A DNA stretch of 32,507 nucleotides, from positions 1 through 32,507 of the forward strand of contig JANQSH010000180.1 of the NCBI GenBank assembly GCA_028284145.1. The letters are read 5' to 3'. The notes under the pieces are model-generated. The model was given only the letters and a program-made list of their open reading frames with translations. It did no database searches and was not told where the DNA came from. Made by a program: the position numbers and the translations under genes. The stretch is from Planctomycetaceae bacterium (GTDB lineage Bacteria; Planctomycetota; Planctomycetia; Planctomycetales; Planctomycetaceae). The number at the start of each line of letters is the position of its first letter. Position 1 is the first letter of the stretch. Below, piece after piece: positions 9,968 through 19,165 of this stretch.

Positions 9968-11743
9968 ATGACAATCCAGATGAAGTGGCTTCCTGTTTCG
10001 GCCATTTTTTTGCTGTCGCTGGTTCACTTTGGCAATCGGCTGTCCGCCGAAGAACGTACGAATCGCAATCATCAGCCATTTCAGAATGGGGTCGTAGCGG
10101 CAGATCACCCTCTGGCCAGCCAGGCAGGAATTGAAATTCTGCAACGGGGTGGGAATGTGGTTGACGCCGCCGTCGCCACCTCGTTTGCACTTTCGGTTTT
10201 GCGACCGGAAAGCGGTGGCATCGGTGGTGGTGGTTTCATGGTGATTTGGGACGCCGAACGAGATCGTTCGATTGTCATCGACTACCGCGAGCGCGCCCCC
10301 GGAAAATCAATGCCCGACATGTTCGTCCCCAAAGATGCTGGTCGTCAGGCGATTCAATCAAACAAAAGGGAACACACCAGGCTGCAGAGCCGGTTCGGTG
10401 GAATGGCTGTCGCGGTGCCAGGAAATGTTGCCGGACTTTGTCTGGCTGTCGAACAGTATGGCAAGCTGGAATTAGCAGACGTACTCGCTCCTGCCATTCG
10501 ACTGGCGGAGCAGGGAAGTCTTCCGGATGCACAATCGATTTCGGCAACCAATTCGACGATCAGACAAGTCGACAGTTTGCCCAATGGACGAGAGCGGTTC
10601 GCAGTCCTGCGACGGTTGTACCTGAACGATGGGAACGAACTGAAACCTCAGAAACCGAGAACCTCTCCACAGGCCAGCGTACTGCGTCGGATTGCGAAAC
10701 TGGGCCGGGCTGGTTTCTATGAGGGACCGGTCGCCAAATCAATCGTCAAAACGGTTCAACAACAAGGCGGAATTTTGACGTTGGACGATCTGAAAGAATA
10801 CGAACCGACCATTCGGAAAGCGTTAACAGGCAAATTTGAAAATCGGATGATCATCACAATGCCACCTCCTTCCAGTGGCGGTGTCGCGTTGCTGCAAACG
10901 CTGAACATTCTGAAAGCCTATGGAAACAATCATCCCCGCTACCGGTTGAAATGTCTGTCGCACAACAGTTCTGACTACATCCATCTCACAACCGAAGCGA
11001 TGAAACATGCCTTTGCAGACCGAGCGAGGTATCTGGGTGATACTGATTTTGTCTCGGTGCCGATTGACAGGTTGCTCAGCGATAAACATGCCCGCGCTGC
11101 CGCCGCACGTATCGACTTGTGTCGCACACAGCCGATCAAAAGCTATGGCAATTTTCTACCGCGGGAAGATGCCGGGACAAGCCATCTGGCGGTGATCGAT
11201 GCCCGGGGCAATGCCGTCAGTTGCACCGAAACGATTAATATGGTCTTTGGCAGTCTGGTGGTCGACCCGGAATTTGGAATTGTCCTGAACAATGAAATGG
11301 ATGATTTTGCTGCTGTGCTGGGAGAACCGAACGCCTTCGGTCTGATCCAAAGCCAGGCGAACGCGGTGGCTGCGGACAAACGACCACTTTCCAGCATGAC
11401 GCCAACGATTTTGGTGCAGAACGGAAAAGCAGTAGCGGCGATGGGTGCTTCGGGCGGGCCGCGAATCATCAGTTCGACACTGCAGGTGATGCTCAATATC
11501 GCGTTGTTCGACAAGCGGCCACAGGAGGCGGTTGCCGCGCCACGTTTTCACCACCAATGGCTGCCTGACGTTCTTTGGCTCGAGAAAGAACTGCTGAGGA
11601 TGCAGGCGGACACACTGCGGAATCGTTCTCATAATGTCCGATTACGTGACAAACTATCGGCATGCCAGGCGGTGTTGCGTACAAACGAGGGGCTTTGGGG
11701 CGGCAGCGATCCGCGCAAACATGGGGAGCCAGGAGGATACTAA
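9968..11743 (+). CDS. ggt: Gamma-glutamyltransferase, exported
   Basis: This 591-residue protein belongs to the gamma-glutamyltransferase family, which hydrolyses or transfers the gamma-glutamyl group of glutathione and related compounds. A signal peptide is evident (charged start, hydrophobic 7-20, likely cleavage after LSA at residue 27), placing it outside the cytoplasmic membrane. The precursor is expected to cleave itself before Thr404 (DAGTSHLAV), giving a large subunit up to 403 and a small subunit with the nucleophilic threonine. The GASGGPRI segment near residue 500 is the conserved glycine-rich loop. AGGGGAG (9952-9958) precedes ATG 9968 by about 9 nt. It stands alone, divergent from mtaB and convergent with the acidic protein gene. 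Confidence 0.9.
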   Translation: MTIQMKWLPVSAIFLLSLVHFGNRLSAEERTNRNHQPFQNGVVAADHPLASQAGIEILQRGGNVVDAAVATSFALSVLRPESGGIGGGGFMVIWDAERDRSIVIDYRERAPGKSMPDMFVPKDAGRQAIQSNKREHTRLQSRFGGMAVAVPGNVAGLCLAVEQYGKLELADVLAPAIRLAEQGSLPDAQSISATNSTIRQVDSLPNGRERFAVLRRLYLNDGNELKPQKPRTSPQASVLRRIAKLGRAGFYEGPVAKSIVKTVQQQGGILTLDDLKEYEPTIRKALTGKFENRMIITMPPPSSGGVALLQTLNILKAYGNNHPRYRLKCLSHNSSDYIHLTTEAMKHAFADRARYLGDTDFVSVPIDRLLSDKHARAAAARIDLCRTQPIKSYGNFLPREDAGTSHLAVIDARGNAVSCTETINMVFGSLVVDPEFGIVLNNEMDDFAAVLGEPNAFGLIQSQANAVAADKRPLSSMTPTILVQNGKAVAAMGASGGPRIISSTLQVMLNIALFDKRPQEAVAAPRFHHQWLPDVLWLEKELLRMQADTLRNRSHNVRLRDKLSACQAVLRTNEGLWGGSDPRKHGEPGGY

Positions 11744-11786
11744 GGCATTTTTTCTGCGAAGGGGGGTCTGAACGAATGTGGTCAGT

Positions 11787-13058
11787 TCAGCGGCGACGGC
11801 GACGCCGTCCACCCGATGAACGCTTCGAGTTTCCTTTCGGCGACTTGCCGGACGTTTCGCCATTATCTGAATCGGTTTCCATTGCTGCTGGATTCAACAG
11901 GTAGGAGATGGCCTCCTCCCAGGTCGGCAGATCTCGATACGCCGCAGCCATTTTTTTTTCGCTGCGGGGTGAGGATTCCTCATCATCTTCGTCATTCGGA
12001 TCAGCATCCCAGTCAACCGTTCCACCGAGGTCATCATCATCGTCCTCGGCTTCCAATGGTGCCGTTTTTTCTTCTTCATGTTTCTTACGCGAACCGCGAC
12101 GTCGGGAACGACGGCGAGAACGTCCGCGCCCCGTCTTTTCCTGTTCGCGATCGTCATCATCATCTGCCATCAAGTCGTCGGCAGCCTGATCGTCAGAAAC
12201 TTCTTCATCAACATCGGAATGGCCGTCTGTATCGTTGTCCTGTTCCGTTTTGGCAACCGTTTCCTTGTCGGCATCGTCGCGTGATCGGCGGCGGCGGCGA
12301 CGGCGGCGTCTTCTTTTCGGACGCTCTTCCTCCTCGTCATCGCCGTCCGTCCTGGTCTCGTCACTTCGCTTCTTCGCCGAGGCAACGAATACATCTTCGT
12401 CAGCGGCCGGTTCATCCAGTTTCGATTCCTCGAAGACAACCTTCGTTTCGTCGTTGTCCTCCTCGTCGCCGACGTCATCATCACCGAACAACCCGGTGCC
12501 GAAGTCGATATCGTCATTCAAATCGCGATTCCAGTCCTGCACAACATCAGGGACAGATTGCTTTCGTTCGCGACGAACGGTTGTGGGTGGACCACCCACA
12601 GCTGCTGATGCGCTCTCTTCGCTCTCAGAGTCATCATCAGAATCCCAATCGAACTCCTGCAAAGCGTTCCAGAACGGGTCCAGCTCGTCGTCATCCTCGT
12701 CACCGTCATCCAGCTCATCGAGCGTGTCAAGGTCATCCTCGCCACTGTCGTCCTCTTCGCTCCCATCGGGGGCAGCCTCATCGTCCGATGCCAACACGTC
12801 TGCGGTTTCCGTGGATATCTCCGCTTCTTCCAATTCTGTCGATTCCACTTCGTCGGATAATCCATCGACCCCGACATTGTTTTCTGCTTCCTCTTCAGAT
12901 GCATCCTGGATGGAAGTCGCTTCTTCTGGAAGCAGGATTCCCTCCAGTGGGACTTTGGCCGAATCGGAATTGTCGAAATCGATGCCGAACAGATCCGACG
13001 CCAGACCTTCCCAGTCATCTTCATTGGCATTGTCAGGATTGAGGGGGTCTTTTGCCAT
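11787..13058 (-). CDS. Highly charged disordered protein with acidic and poly-arginine blocks
   Basis: I do not recognise a family for this 423-residue protein. It is a polyampholyte: long Asp/Glu/Ser stretches alternate with arginine blocks, including ten arginines in a row near residue 250 and an Arg-rich stretch near 320, and it ends GGRRRRRR. Short aromatic motifs recur in the acidic parts (SDLFGIDFD near 22-30, FWNALQEFDWD near 130, TGLFGDDD near 195). The only segment that looks folded is YRDLPTWEEAISYLLNP near residue 380. No signal peptide or membrane segment is seen. The composition suggests a cytoplasmic nucleic-acid or scaffold role, which is inference only. It lies downstream of the DUF4340 gene after 364 bp, so it may have its own promoter. 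A 19-bp tandem duplication abuts its start. Confidence 0.7.
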   Translation of the reverse strand: MAKDPLNPDNANEDDWEGLASDLFGIDFDNSDSAKVPLEGILLPEEATSIQDASEEEAENNVGVDGLSDEVESTELEEAEISTETADVLASDDEAAPDGSEEDDSGEDDLDTLDELDDGDEDDDELDPFWNALQEFDWDSDDDSESEESASAAVGGPPTTVRRERKQSVPDVVQDWNRDLNDDIDFGTGLFGDDDVGDEEDNDETKVVFEESKLDEPAADEDVFVASAKKRSDETRTDGDDEEEERPKRRRRRRRRRRSRDDADKETVAKTEQDNDTDGHSDVDEEVSDDQAADDLMADDDDDREQEKTGRGRSRRRSRRRGSRKKHEEEKTAPLEAEDDDDDLGGTVDWDADPNDEDDEESSPRSEKKMAAAYRDLPTWEEAISYLLNPAAMETDSDNGETSGKSPKGNSKRSSGGRRRRRR

Positions 13059-13062
13059 CGTA

Positions 13063-13100
13063 ATGATGATCGCCTTGGTTTATGATGATCGCCTTGGTTT
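13063..13100. repeat. Perfect 19-bp tandem duplication before the acidic-protein start
   Basis: The unit ATGATGATCGCCTTGGTTT occurs twice without a gap, at 13063-13081 and 13082-13100. On the minus strand each copy carries CCAAGG, the only Shine-Dalgarno-like sequence before ATG 13058, so the duplication doubles the possible ribosome-binding site. Confidence 0.85.
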
Positions 13101-13251
13101 CTCAAATTGTGAAAAACGGAATCGATTGGCCGCGAGTCAGGGAAACTGGTTCATCCTTCTGAGGATGCAGCCAATCAGGAAGAGCCAGCTGAAAACCGCG
13201 TGCCAAACAGGGAACGTACCGTCTCGCATGGGGGAATGCAAGCCGTGAGTC

Positions 13252-13315
13252 ACTTCGTTCGTCATCCGGTCAATCTGTCGGCCCACTTGTGCCGAATTGG
13301 AAAAACGAACGAAGT
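13252..13315. terminator. Long inverted repeat, possible transcript-end structure
   Basis: ACTTCGTTCGT (13252-13262) is the exact reverse complement of 13305-13315, an 11-bp stem with a 42-nt loop. The loop contains a nested CGGC/GCCG pairing (13279-13282, 13291-13294). It lies about 110 bp past the DUF4340 stop on the minus strand. No T-run follows, so it could be a processing or stability element, or an operator for the acidic-protein gene, instead of a terminator. Confidence 0.35.
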
Positions 13316-13422
13316 CTGCTCGATCACCCGTCAGCCATTCTCACGTTGTTTCTGGCTCATCCGAGCCATATTTCCATGCCTCAACGAGATTCTTCGTGTC
13401 CTGCGAAGGACCACAATCCGCA

Positions 13423-15315
13423 TTATTCCGGCGTCGCCGGGGTGTCGTCACGAAGTTGCAAATCGGAGGGAATTTCCGGCAATTCGGTTGGTAATCCGTT
13501 TCCACCGTCCGGAGATTCCGGCAATTTGGGGCTCACCAGTTTCTCCCGATTCATGCTGAGCCTTTCATACGTTTCGGTGGAAATGACGTAATACCAGTCG
13601 GCGAAACGCTCATTTATCTCCTCGGTGAGCTTCCGCCCCTCTTTGAGTTTTTCCTGGTATTCCCTCAGGTCCTCTTCGTACCTCTTCTTATCGGCTTCGT
13701 ATTTTCTCAGGTCGGCCTGATAAATCGATTCCGGACTTGGCCTGGCTGGTTGTTTCTCCGAGTCGCCTTCGCTGGAATCTGTGTCGTTCTCGGTTGAGTC
13801 CGATCCGGTCGCATTATCCGCATCCGGATCGACATTCTGTTCTGAATTGGAATTTGCCTCATCGTTCTCTTCGGACGATTCCTCACTCGATTCCCCCGCG
13901 TTGGAATCCTCCGTGTCATTAGCGGACGTGTCATCGTCGGATCTTTCCCCGACCGGTGGTTGGGGTTTGGTCGGTGGCTGGGGTTCTTCACCGATATGTT
14001 GCGGGTCGTATCGAGCCGACACGAGCAGGTACCGGCTTTCTGTCAGGCTTTCTTCCTCTTCAGGTTCATCGCTCTTTTCGGAGTCCGTGTCTTTCGTCTC
14101 ACCCTTCGCCGAGTCTTTGTTTTTGTCGTCGGTTTCACTTTCTTTCTGATTCGCGTCAGTCTGATTCACCTCAGTACCGACCTGCACTTCCAGTTCCGTT
14201 CCGGTAAAGACATCACCAAATCGCAAATCGAACACAATGCCCTTCTTCGTTGCAGCGGTAATTTCCCCAGCCGTGCCGTACAAATACGGGTTTCCGTCTT
14301 CATCCGGACCGATGAAAAATCCACGGGACTGCAGATTGATCTGCACATCTTCCATGTCTTTGCGACTGTTGATGAAATTGCGATCGATCGTCAAGTCGGG
14401 TTTGATTCCCCGCAGTTTCTGGCGGACGCCCAGAATTTTCATTTCATCCAACGCAGAAAGAACCTCGTTGACCTTCGTTGCATTCAATTCCTGCGTCTCT
14501 TCATTGAGTCCTTCCAATTGCCAGTCACCAGTGGCGTCGGGTCTCTCCAGACGAATCCGGTCACGCAGGCCAATAACGCCGGTTGACTTGTCAAACCGAT
14601 AATCTTTGGTGTTGAGCGAAACGATGTCGATGGGAGTGACTTTGAGCAGATCCTGTTCAATCCAGTCACGAAAGCGGGTACTCAAATTGAGATTCAAATC
14701 GACTTTGTAGGTTTCTGTTTCATCAACTGCGCGCACAAAATAATACCCCTCTGCGTTTCGCTCTTCTTCTCCGCTATCGGCAGCGGAAGCATTCTCTTCT
14801 TCATCCTTTGCATCGACTTTGCGACCAACGATGAAGTCCGCCAGCTTTTCCAGTTCGCCGTTCTCTCCGCCACTTCGCCTGTATGCCGTTACACGAATGC
14901 CACGGGATTTGAGCAACGTCAAATCCTCCTCGGTGGGAGCGATCACATGAAAACGTTCGTGATCACTTTTGTTGCGGCTGGCGAGCATGTCTCGTTCCAT
15001 CGACATGATCTCAGCGGCTAATTTCGCCAGACGGTCTTTCGCATCGGCAGGGTAATTGTTGTGTGAGGGCAATCGCCACAAGCCGTCGGAGTACTCGATC
15101 TTGAATGTCCGGGCTCCTTCCGACTCGCCATTGGCAGCCATTACTTCCAACAACGCGATCGCATTCGCATCGTCGAAATCGGGAAAAAATGGCTCACCCA
15201 CCCGTTCAAACCCACCAATGGGCTTTGGCTGTGAAGAAAGGTGCGTCCAGTAGCCAGCACCGGCCATGACTGCAGCAATAGCAAGAAAAATCGTCGTCTT
15301 GATGGCTTCATTCAT
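13423..15315 (-). CDS. DUF4340-domain membrane-anchored protein of the Gld-type ABC system
   Basis: This 630-residue protein has one N-terminal membrane segment (about residues 5-24) and a large region expected to lie outside the cytoplasm, matching DUF4340 proteins that accompany GldA/GldF/GldG-type transporters. Motifs include DGLWRLPSHNNYPAD near 78-92. Two long acidic, Ser/Thr/Asp-rich linkers (about 385-425 and 445-525) interrupt it, followed by a charged helical segment (about 525-570) that may be a coiled coil. The ATG at 15315 has AAAGG about 9 nt upstream. It follows the GldF-GldG fusion gene by 94 nt on the same strand, so one operon is likely. Its biochemical role is unknown; the linkers are longer than I would expect for the family. 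Confidence 0.8.
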   Translation of the reverse strand: MNEAIKTTIFLAIAAVMAGAGYWTHLSSQPKPIGGFERVGEPFFPDFDDANAIALLEVMAANGESEGARTFKIEYSDGLWRLPSHNNYPADAKDRLAKLAAEIMSMERDMLASRNKSDHERFHVIAPTEEDLTLLKSRGIRVTAYRRSGGENGELEKLADFIVGRKVDAKDEEENASAADSGEEERNAEGYYFVRAVDETETYKVDLNLNLSTRFRDWIEQDLLKVTPIDIVSLNTKDYRFDKSTGVIGLRDRIRLERPDATGDWQLEGLNEETQELNATKVNEVLSALDEMKILGVRQKLRGIKPDLTIDRNFINSRKDMEDVQINLQSRGFFIGPDEDGNPYLYGTAGEITAATKKGIVFDLRFGDVFTGTELEVQVGTEVNQTDANQKESETDDKNKDSAKGETKDTDSEKSDEPEEEESLTESRYLLVSARYDPQHIGEEPQPPTKPQPPVGERSDDDTSANDTEDSNAGESSEESSEENDEANSNSEQNVDPDADNATGSDSTENDTDSSEGDSEKQPARPSPESIYQADLRKYEADKKRYEEDLREYQEKLKEGRKLTEEINERFADWYYVISTETYERLSMNREKLVSPKLPESPDGGNGLPTELPEIPSDLQLRDDTPATPE

Positions 15316-15409
15316 GGTTGAGGCCTTTGTTGTTCTTTTTGGTCGTAGACTTAAAAGTCATTACATTGGACTGGTGAAAGGCAAGTTGACTGTGAAAAGA
15401 TGAGGAATT

Positions 15410-18337
15410 TCAACTTCGCATGCGGCTTGGATCCAGGTGGCTTCGCTCCGATGTCACACGCACGCCCAGCATGATCAAACCGAGCAGAATGGCGGGAATC
15501 GGTGGGATGATGATGGCCCAGAACATGATCCCTCGTTCCGCCTCGCGGACTTCACGTTGGAACTCCGCCTTGTACTGTTCGACTTCCTTCTGTTTCCGTT
15601 TCTCGATGGATTCCTCGTTTGCTTTCAGTTTGATCGATTCATCCTGTGCAACATTCGCCAGCTTCATGAGCTTCTGCCGATTGTCGAGTGATTTGTCATT
15701 CGCGATTTCTTCCCGTGCCTCTTCAAACTGTTTCTGGGCTTCTCGTCGTCGTTTGCGGGCATCGCGAACAGCCTGTTGGCGGCGTTCCTGCCGCTTTTTG
15801 TCGAACTCTTTGCGGGTTTTTTCCACCAGAGTCAACCGGTTGTCGTGCTGACTGCGGCGACGCAAGTCGAGATAGGCATCGTCTTCCGCCAGTACATCGA
15901 TCGCGTTGAGCAGGAAAGGAACATTATCCAGGTCGATAAACGCATCCGGTTCGTTGCGGATATCGAAAAACTGATCCCCCAGAAAATCGACGTCGGAGAC
16001 AAAAATCACATTCAGCGTTGCATTGCCATCCTTGTCTTCCTGCGTGATGTGAGCCGCGATTGTGTGGCCAATCTCCGGCGTCTTCTTCAATTGGCCGATC
16101 TTCTTCTCCACCTTCGCGATCTCTTTGCGGAGCGATTTCTTTTCGGCATCGTCCTCGGCATCTTCCAACTGTTCTTGCAGTTCCGCCAGCTTTTCTTCTT
16201 CCTTCTGCAGGGGGGTGAGGTAATCGGGGTTGGGGGCGACTTCAAACCGTGTCCGGACCTGCGGGCCGAACATGGTCATCTGCACGTCGGGAACCTCGCG
16301 GGTAAATTCCTCCCATTCCAGAATACCGGTCTGCCGGCCGGAGCGCAGCAGAGGCACAAATGTCGGCACGTTCTTTTCGTCTTTTTTGGATTCAAACTTT
16401 TTGATCGATCCCGGGAACAGGCACAACACTTCATTGAAACCCTGCGTTACCGGACTGTTGGGATTCAAGGCCGACTCCAGCCCGTTGCCTTTTCCAACAA
16501 ACACGAATGTTTGCGGCCAGACATCTTCGTATTCAATATGCGGGTTGTATTGATCCCAAATCACCTGGTCGTTTTTCCATTCAATCTTGAGCAGACGGGT
16601 GAGGGAACTCAGCGTGCCATCGTCTGCTTTCGGTTCTGATGGAGAAGGCTGACCACGAAAATCGCGCTGCGGCGACTTCTCCTGGCTCGGATACAACGGC
16701 GGCGGCAGCATACCCGGGAACGGGTCATCGCAAATCAAAGCAGGATGCCCGGCTTTCACGTAATCAACCAGGTTTTTGAATTGTGGCTGTGTGAGTGACG
16801 ATGGCATGACAGCGATCAGCACGTCAAATACGCGTTCTTCCTTTCCGTGTTCGTCTTTCCGTACCGGTTCGATTTTGGAATCGGCCGAGACTTCGGTGAT
16901 GTCGTATTGACGCCGCAATTCCGTAACGATTTGCCACTCTTCTTCACCGCGAATGACCCCCGCGTCAGTTCTCAAAATCCCGATGGTTCGGCGTTCCGAC
17001 TTCGAGACCGTGCCAATGGCGCGCGTCAACTCATATTCGATCAGGTCAGCGTTGCCGAAAAAGTCGATAACAATATCGCCGGCACGACTTTCGACTTTCG
17101 CTCCCATGTAGACTTCATCGCTCACAAGACGACCATTTCGCTCCGATCTGGCTGTTCGGGCGGTGATGCCATGCTTGATCGCTTCTTCCTCTTCCTTGCT
17201 GAAAGGTTCGATGTCGACATATCGGACATCAATCAGCTTGCCCCCTTCGCGATCATATCGCCTCAGCAAACCGAGCAGTCGTCGCCGAACGTCAACATAT
17301 TGCTGCGGAACATCCTTTGAGATAAATGCCTGAATTGTAACGACGTAAGGCTCGTTTTTTGACTTTCCCTTTTTGTCCTCTTTCGACTGGTCGTTGCCGT
17401 TGGCTTCGTTCTCTCTGTCCGCGTCATCAGTCTTTGCAGCCTGCGGATTGGCCAGCCGGTCAACTGTTTTGTGTGTTGTCTCCGAAAGAGTATACAGTTT
17501 TTCGGATGTCAGATCCGCTCGGACCGAAGCATAGGTTGAGATTGCGGTCAGACTGATGAGGATGATGGCCAGAGCGATCGTTCGCACGGCGAAGTGCGCT
17601 CCCATGCCGGCCATCTTGCCACCACTCCAATGCCGACGGCTGATGAATACCATATTGAGGTACAACATGAACAACGCGAGAGAGATGAAGTAGACGACTC
17701 CACTGAGCGGGACAAGTCCAATGCTGAAATCCCGCAATTGTGTTGCGACACTCAACCGACCAGCGACCGTCTCCGGGCCGGCAATCTGTTCGATGAAATA
17801 GACGGGGATCGAACAGATCACTGCACCGAGTACGAATGCGACCGTGGCGCTGCTGGTTAATACCGAAGCAAACATGCCCGCTGCGAGTAATGCCGCTCCC
17901 GCCAACCAGTAACCCAGGTACGTGGCAAAGATGACCCCGGTTTCAGGATCGCCAATGTAGGCCAGTACGATGGCATGCGTACTCGAAAAGAGCAGCGCGA
18001 TCGTGTACACGGTTAACACCGCCAGATATTTACCGACAAGGATTTCCAAATCGGATGCGGGGAGTGTGAACAGCAGTTCGTCGGTCCCCAGCTTTTTTTC
18101 ATCTGACCAGGCGGTCATGGTGATGGCGGGAATCAGGAACAGCAATAACAGTGGATACATCCCTGTCAGCTGGTCGAGATTCGCCTCATTGTTGGTGAAG
18201 AACTGCTGCTGGAATGCGAAATATCCGCCAACAACCACAAACACAACGATGAACAAATACCCCAGCACTCCAGAGAAGTAGCTGGCAACATTCCGTTTGA
18301 GTACGGCGAAAACAACATTCGGATGGAACTGCAGCAT
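15410..18337 (-). CDS. ABC-2 permease (GldF-like) fused to GldG-like auxiliary protein
   Basis: This 975-residue protein combines an ABC-2 type permease (about 1-260, six hydrophobic segments) with a GldG-like ABC_transp_aux region that begins with a further membrane segment (about 265-285). Its extracytoplasmic part includes VVTIQAFISKDVPQQY near 325-340. Two charged coiled-coil stretches follow (about 690-740 and 825-930), and a last membrane segment lies near 935-960 (FWAIIIPPIPAILLGLIML). In Bacteroidetes, GldF and GldG are separate proteins; here they are one chain. ATG 18337 is preferred; a TTG at 18370 in the same frame has no Shine-Dalgarno sequence, although that of the ATG is also modest. 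It follows the ATPase gene by 84 nt. The exported substrate is unknown, and gliding should not be assumed. Confidence 0.85.
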   Translation of the reverse strand: MLQFHPNVVFAVLKRNVASYFSGVLGYLFIVVFVVVGGYFAFQQQFFTNNEANLDQLTGMYPLLLLFLIPAITMTAWSDEKKLGTDELLFTLPASDLEILVGKYLAVLTVYTIALLFSSTHAIVLAYIGDPETGVIFATYLGYWLAGAALLAAGMFASVLTSSATVAFVLGAVICSIPVYFIEQIAGPETVAGRLSVATQLRDFSIGLVPLSGVVYFISLALFMLYLNMVFISRRHWSGGKMAGMGAHFAVRTIALAIILISLTAISTYASVRADLTSEKLYTLSETTHKTVDRLANPQAAKTDDADRENEANGNDQSKEDKKGKSKNEPYVVTIQAFISKDVPQQYVDVRRRLLGLLRRYDREGGKLIDVRYVDIEPFSKEEEEAIKHGITARTARSERNGRLVSDEVYMGAKVESRAGDIVIDFFGNADLIEYELTRAIGTVSKSERRTIGILRTDAGVIRGEEEWQIVTELRRQYDITEVSADSKIEPVRKDEHGKEERVFDVLIAVMPSSLTQPQFKNLVDYVKAGHPALICDDPFPGMLPPPLYPSQEKSPQRDFRGQPSPSEPKADDGTLSSLTRLLKIEWKNDQVIWDQYNPHIEYEDVWPQTFVFVGKGNGLESALNPNSPVTQGFNEVLCLFPGSIKKFESKKDEKNVPTFVPLLRSGRQTGILEWEEFTREVPDVQMTMFGPQVRTRFEVAPNPDYLTPLQKEEEKLAELQEQLEDAEDDAEKKSLRKEIAKVEKKIGQLKKTPEIGHTIAAHITQEDKDGNATLNVIFVSDVDFLGDQFFDIRNEPDAFIDLDNVPFLLNAIDVLAEDDAYLDLRRRSQHDNRLTLVEKTRKEFDKKRQERRQQAVRDARKRRREAQKQFEEAREEIANDKSLDNRQKLMKLANVAQDESIKLKANEESIEKRKQKEVEQYKAEFQREVREAERGIMFWAIIIPPIPAILLGLIMLGVRVTSERSHLDPSRMRS

Positions 18338-18421
18338 TCCGTTTACCCCGGGTGTATCGATCAATTGCAAAGTTGGTTGATTTTTGACGTTGGCGAGTGA
18401 TCTCGAATGGGCGGCAAAATT

Positions 18422-19165
18422 TCAGTTCGTCAGCTCACGGAATTTCGATTCCATTTCCCGTTCGCCCGTACCCATGTCATCAGTGGAGCCATCGAAGACG
18501 ATTTTGCCTTTATTGATCAGCACGACATGGCTGCAAACGGCACGCACTTCCTGCAGAATATGGGTGGAAAGCAGGATGGTCTTCGTCTTGCCCAACTGCA
18601 GAATGAGATTCCGCACTTCGTGAACCTGATTCGGATCCAGTCCGCTGGTTGGCTCATCAAGAATGAGGACTTCGGGATCGTGAAGCAGCGCCTGCGCCAT
18701 ACCGACACGCTGACGGAATCCACGCGACAACTTGGAAATCGGTTTTGTCCAGACTTCCTTCAGCGAACATTGCCGGGCGACGAAGTCGAGGCGACGGCTC
18801 ATTTCAGCAGATGACATTCCGCGGATATCACCAACATGTTTGAGCAGACCACGCGGCGTCATTTCGTTGTAGAGTGGTCCGTTTTCCGGGAGATAGCCAA
18901 CAATTCGACTCGCTTCGATCCGTTCGGACTCGACGGGGTGATCACCGATGAAGGCTTCTCCCTCACTGGGGGAAAGGAAACCGGTGAGCATTTTCATGGT
19001 CGTCGATTTGCCGGCGCCGTTTGGTCCCAGGAAGGCGGCGACCTGTCCCTGGGGAATGGTGAAGGTGACCTCCTTCGCTGCGGAGAATGGCCCATAAAAC
19101 TTGCTCAGACCTCGCGCACGAATCATCGGTTTTCCATTCGCGACCGGCGAACCGCTCTCGGTCAT
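18422..19165 (-). CDS. ABC transporter ATP-binding protein (GldA-like)
   Basis: This 247-residue ATPase powers the membrane complex encoded downstream. Walker A (GPNGAGKST) is at residues 47-55, the signature LSRGFRQRV at 146-154, and Walker B LILDEP at 167-172, followed by the D-loop SGLD. The sequence around GYLPENGPLY and the RGFRQRV signature fits the GldA/CcmA-type subfamily. ATG 19165 is supported by AGGAGA about 8 nt upstream; the open frame extends back to 19540 but runs through repeat A and has no family similarity. The gene heads a minus-strand operon with the GldF-GldG fusion and DUF4340 genes. Its promoter must lie in the 803-bp divergent region it shares with the ECF sigma gene. 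Confidence 0.92.
   Translation of the reverse strand: MTESGSPVANGKPMIRARGLSKFYGPFSAAKEVTFTIPQGQVAAFLGPNGAGKSTTMKMLTGFLSPSEGEAFIGDHPVESERIEASRIVGYLPENGPLYNEMTPRGLLKHVGDIRGMSSAEMSRRLDFVARQCSLKEVWTKPISKLSRGFRQRVGMAQALLHDPEVLILDEPTSGLDPNQVHEVRNLILQLGKTKTILLSTHILQEVRAVCSHVVLINKGKIVFDGSTDDMGTGEREMESKFRELTN

Larger units (their letters stand above)
13059..13422. other. 364-bp intergenic region between DUF4340 and acidic-protein genes
   Basis: This holds the 3' side of the DUF4340 gene and the upstream region of the acidic-protein gene, both on the minus strand. It contains a perfect 19-bp tandem duplication (13063-13100) and an 11-bp inverted repeat (13252-13315). Short open frames on the plus strand show no family similarity that I can see. 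No clear promoter was identified. Confidence 0.6.

Noticed and set aside
11816..13248. Long plus-strand open frames (408 and 337 codons) opposite the charged-protein gene
   Set aside because: They are Arg/His/Pro-rich or Ser-rich mirror images of the Asp/Glu/Arg codons on the other strand. Low-complexity sequence removes stops from several frames; the minus frame has the better start and a fold-like C-terminal segment.
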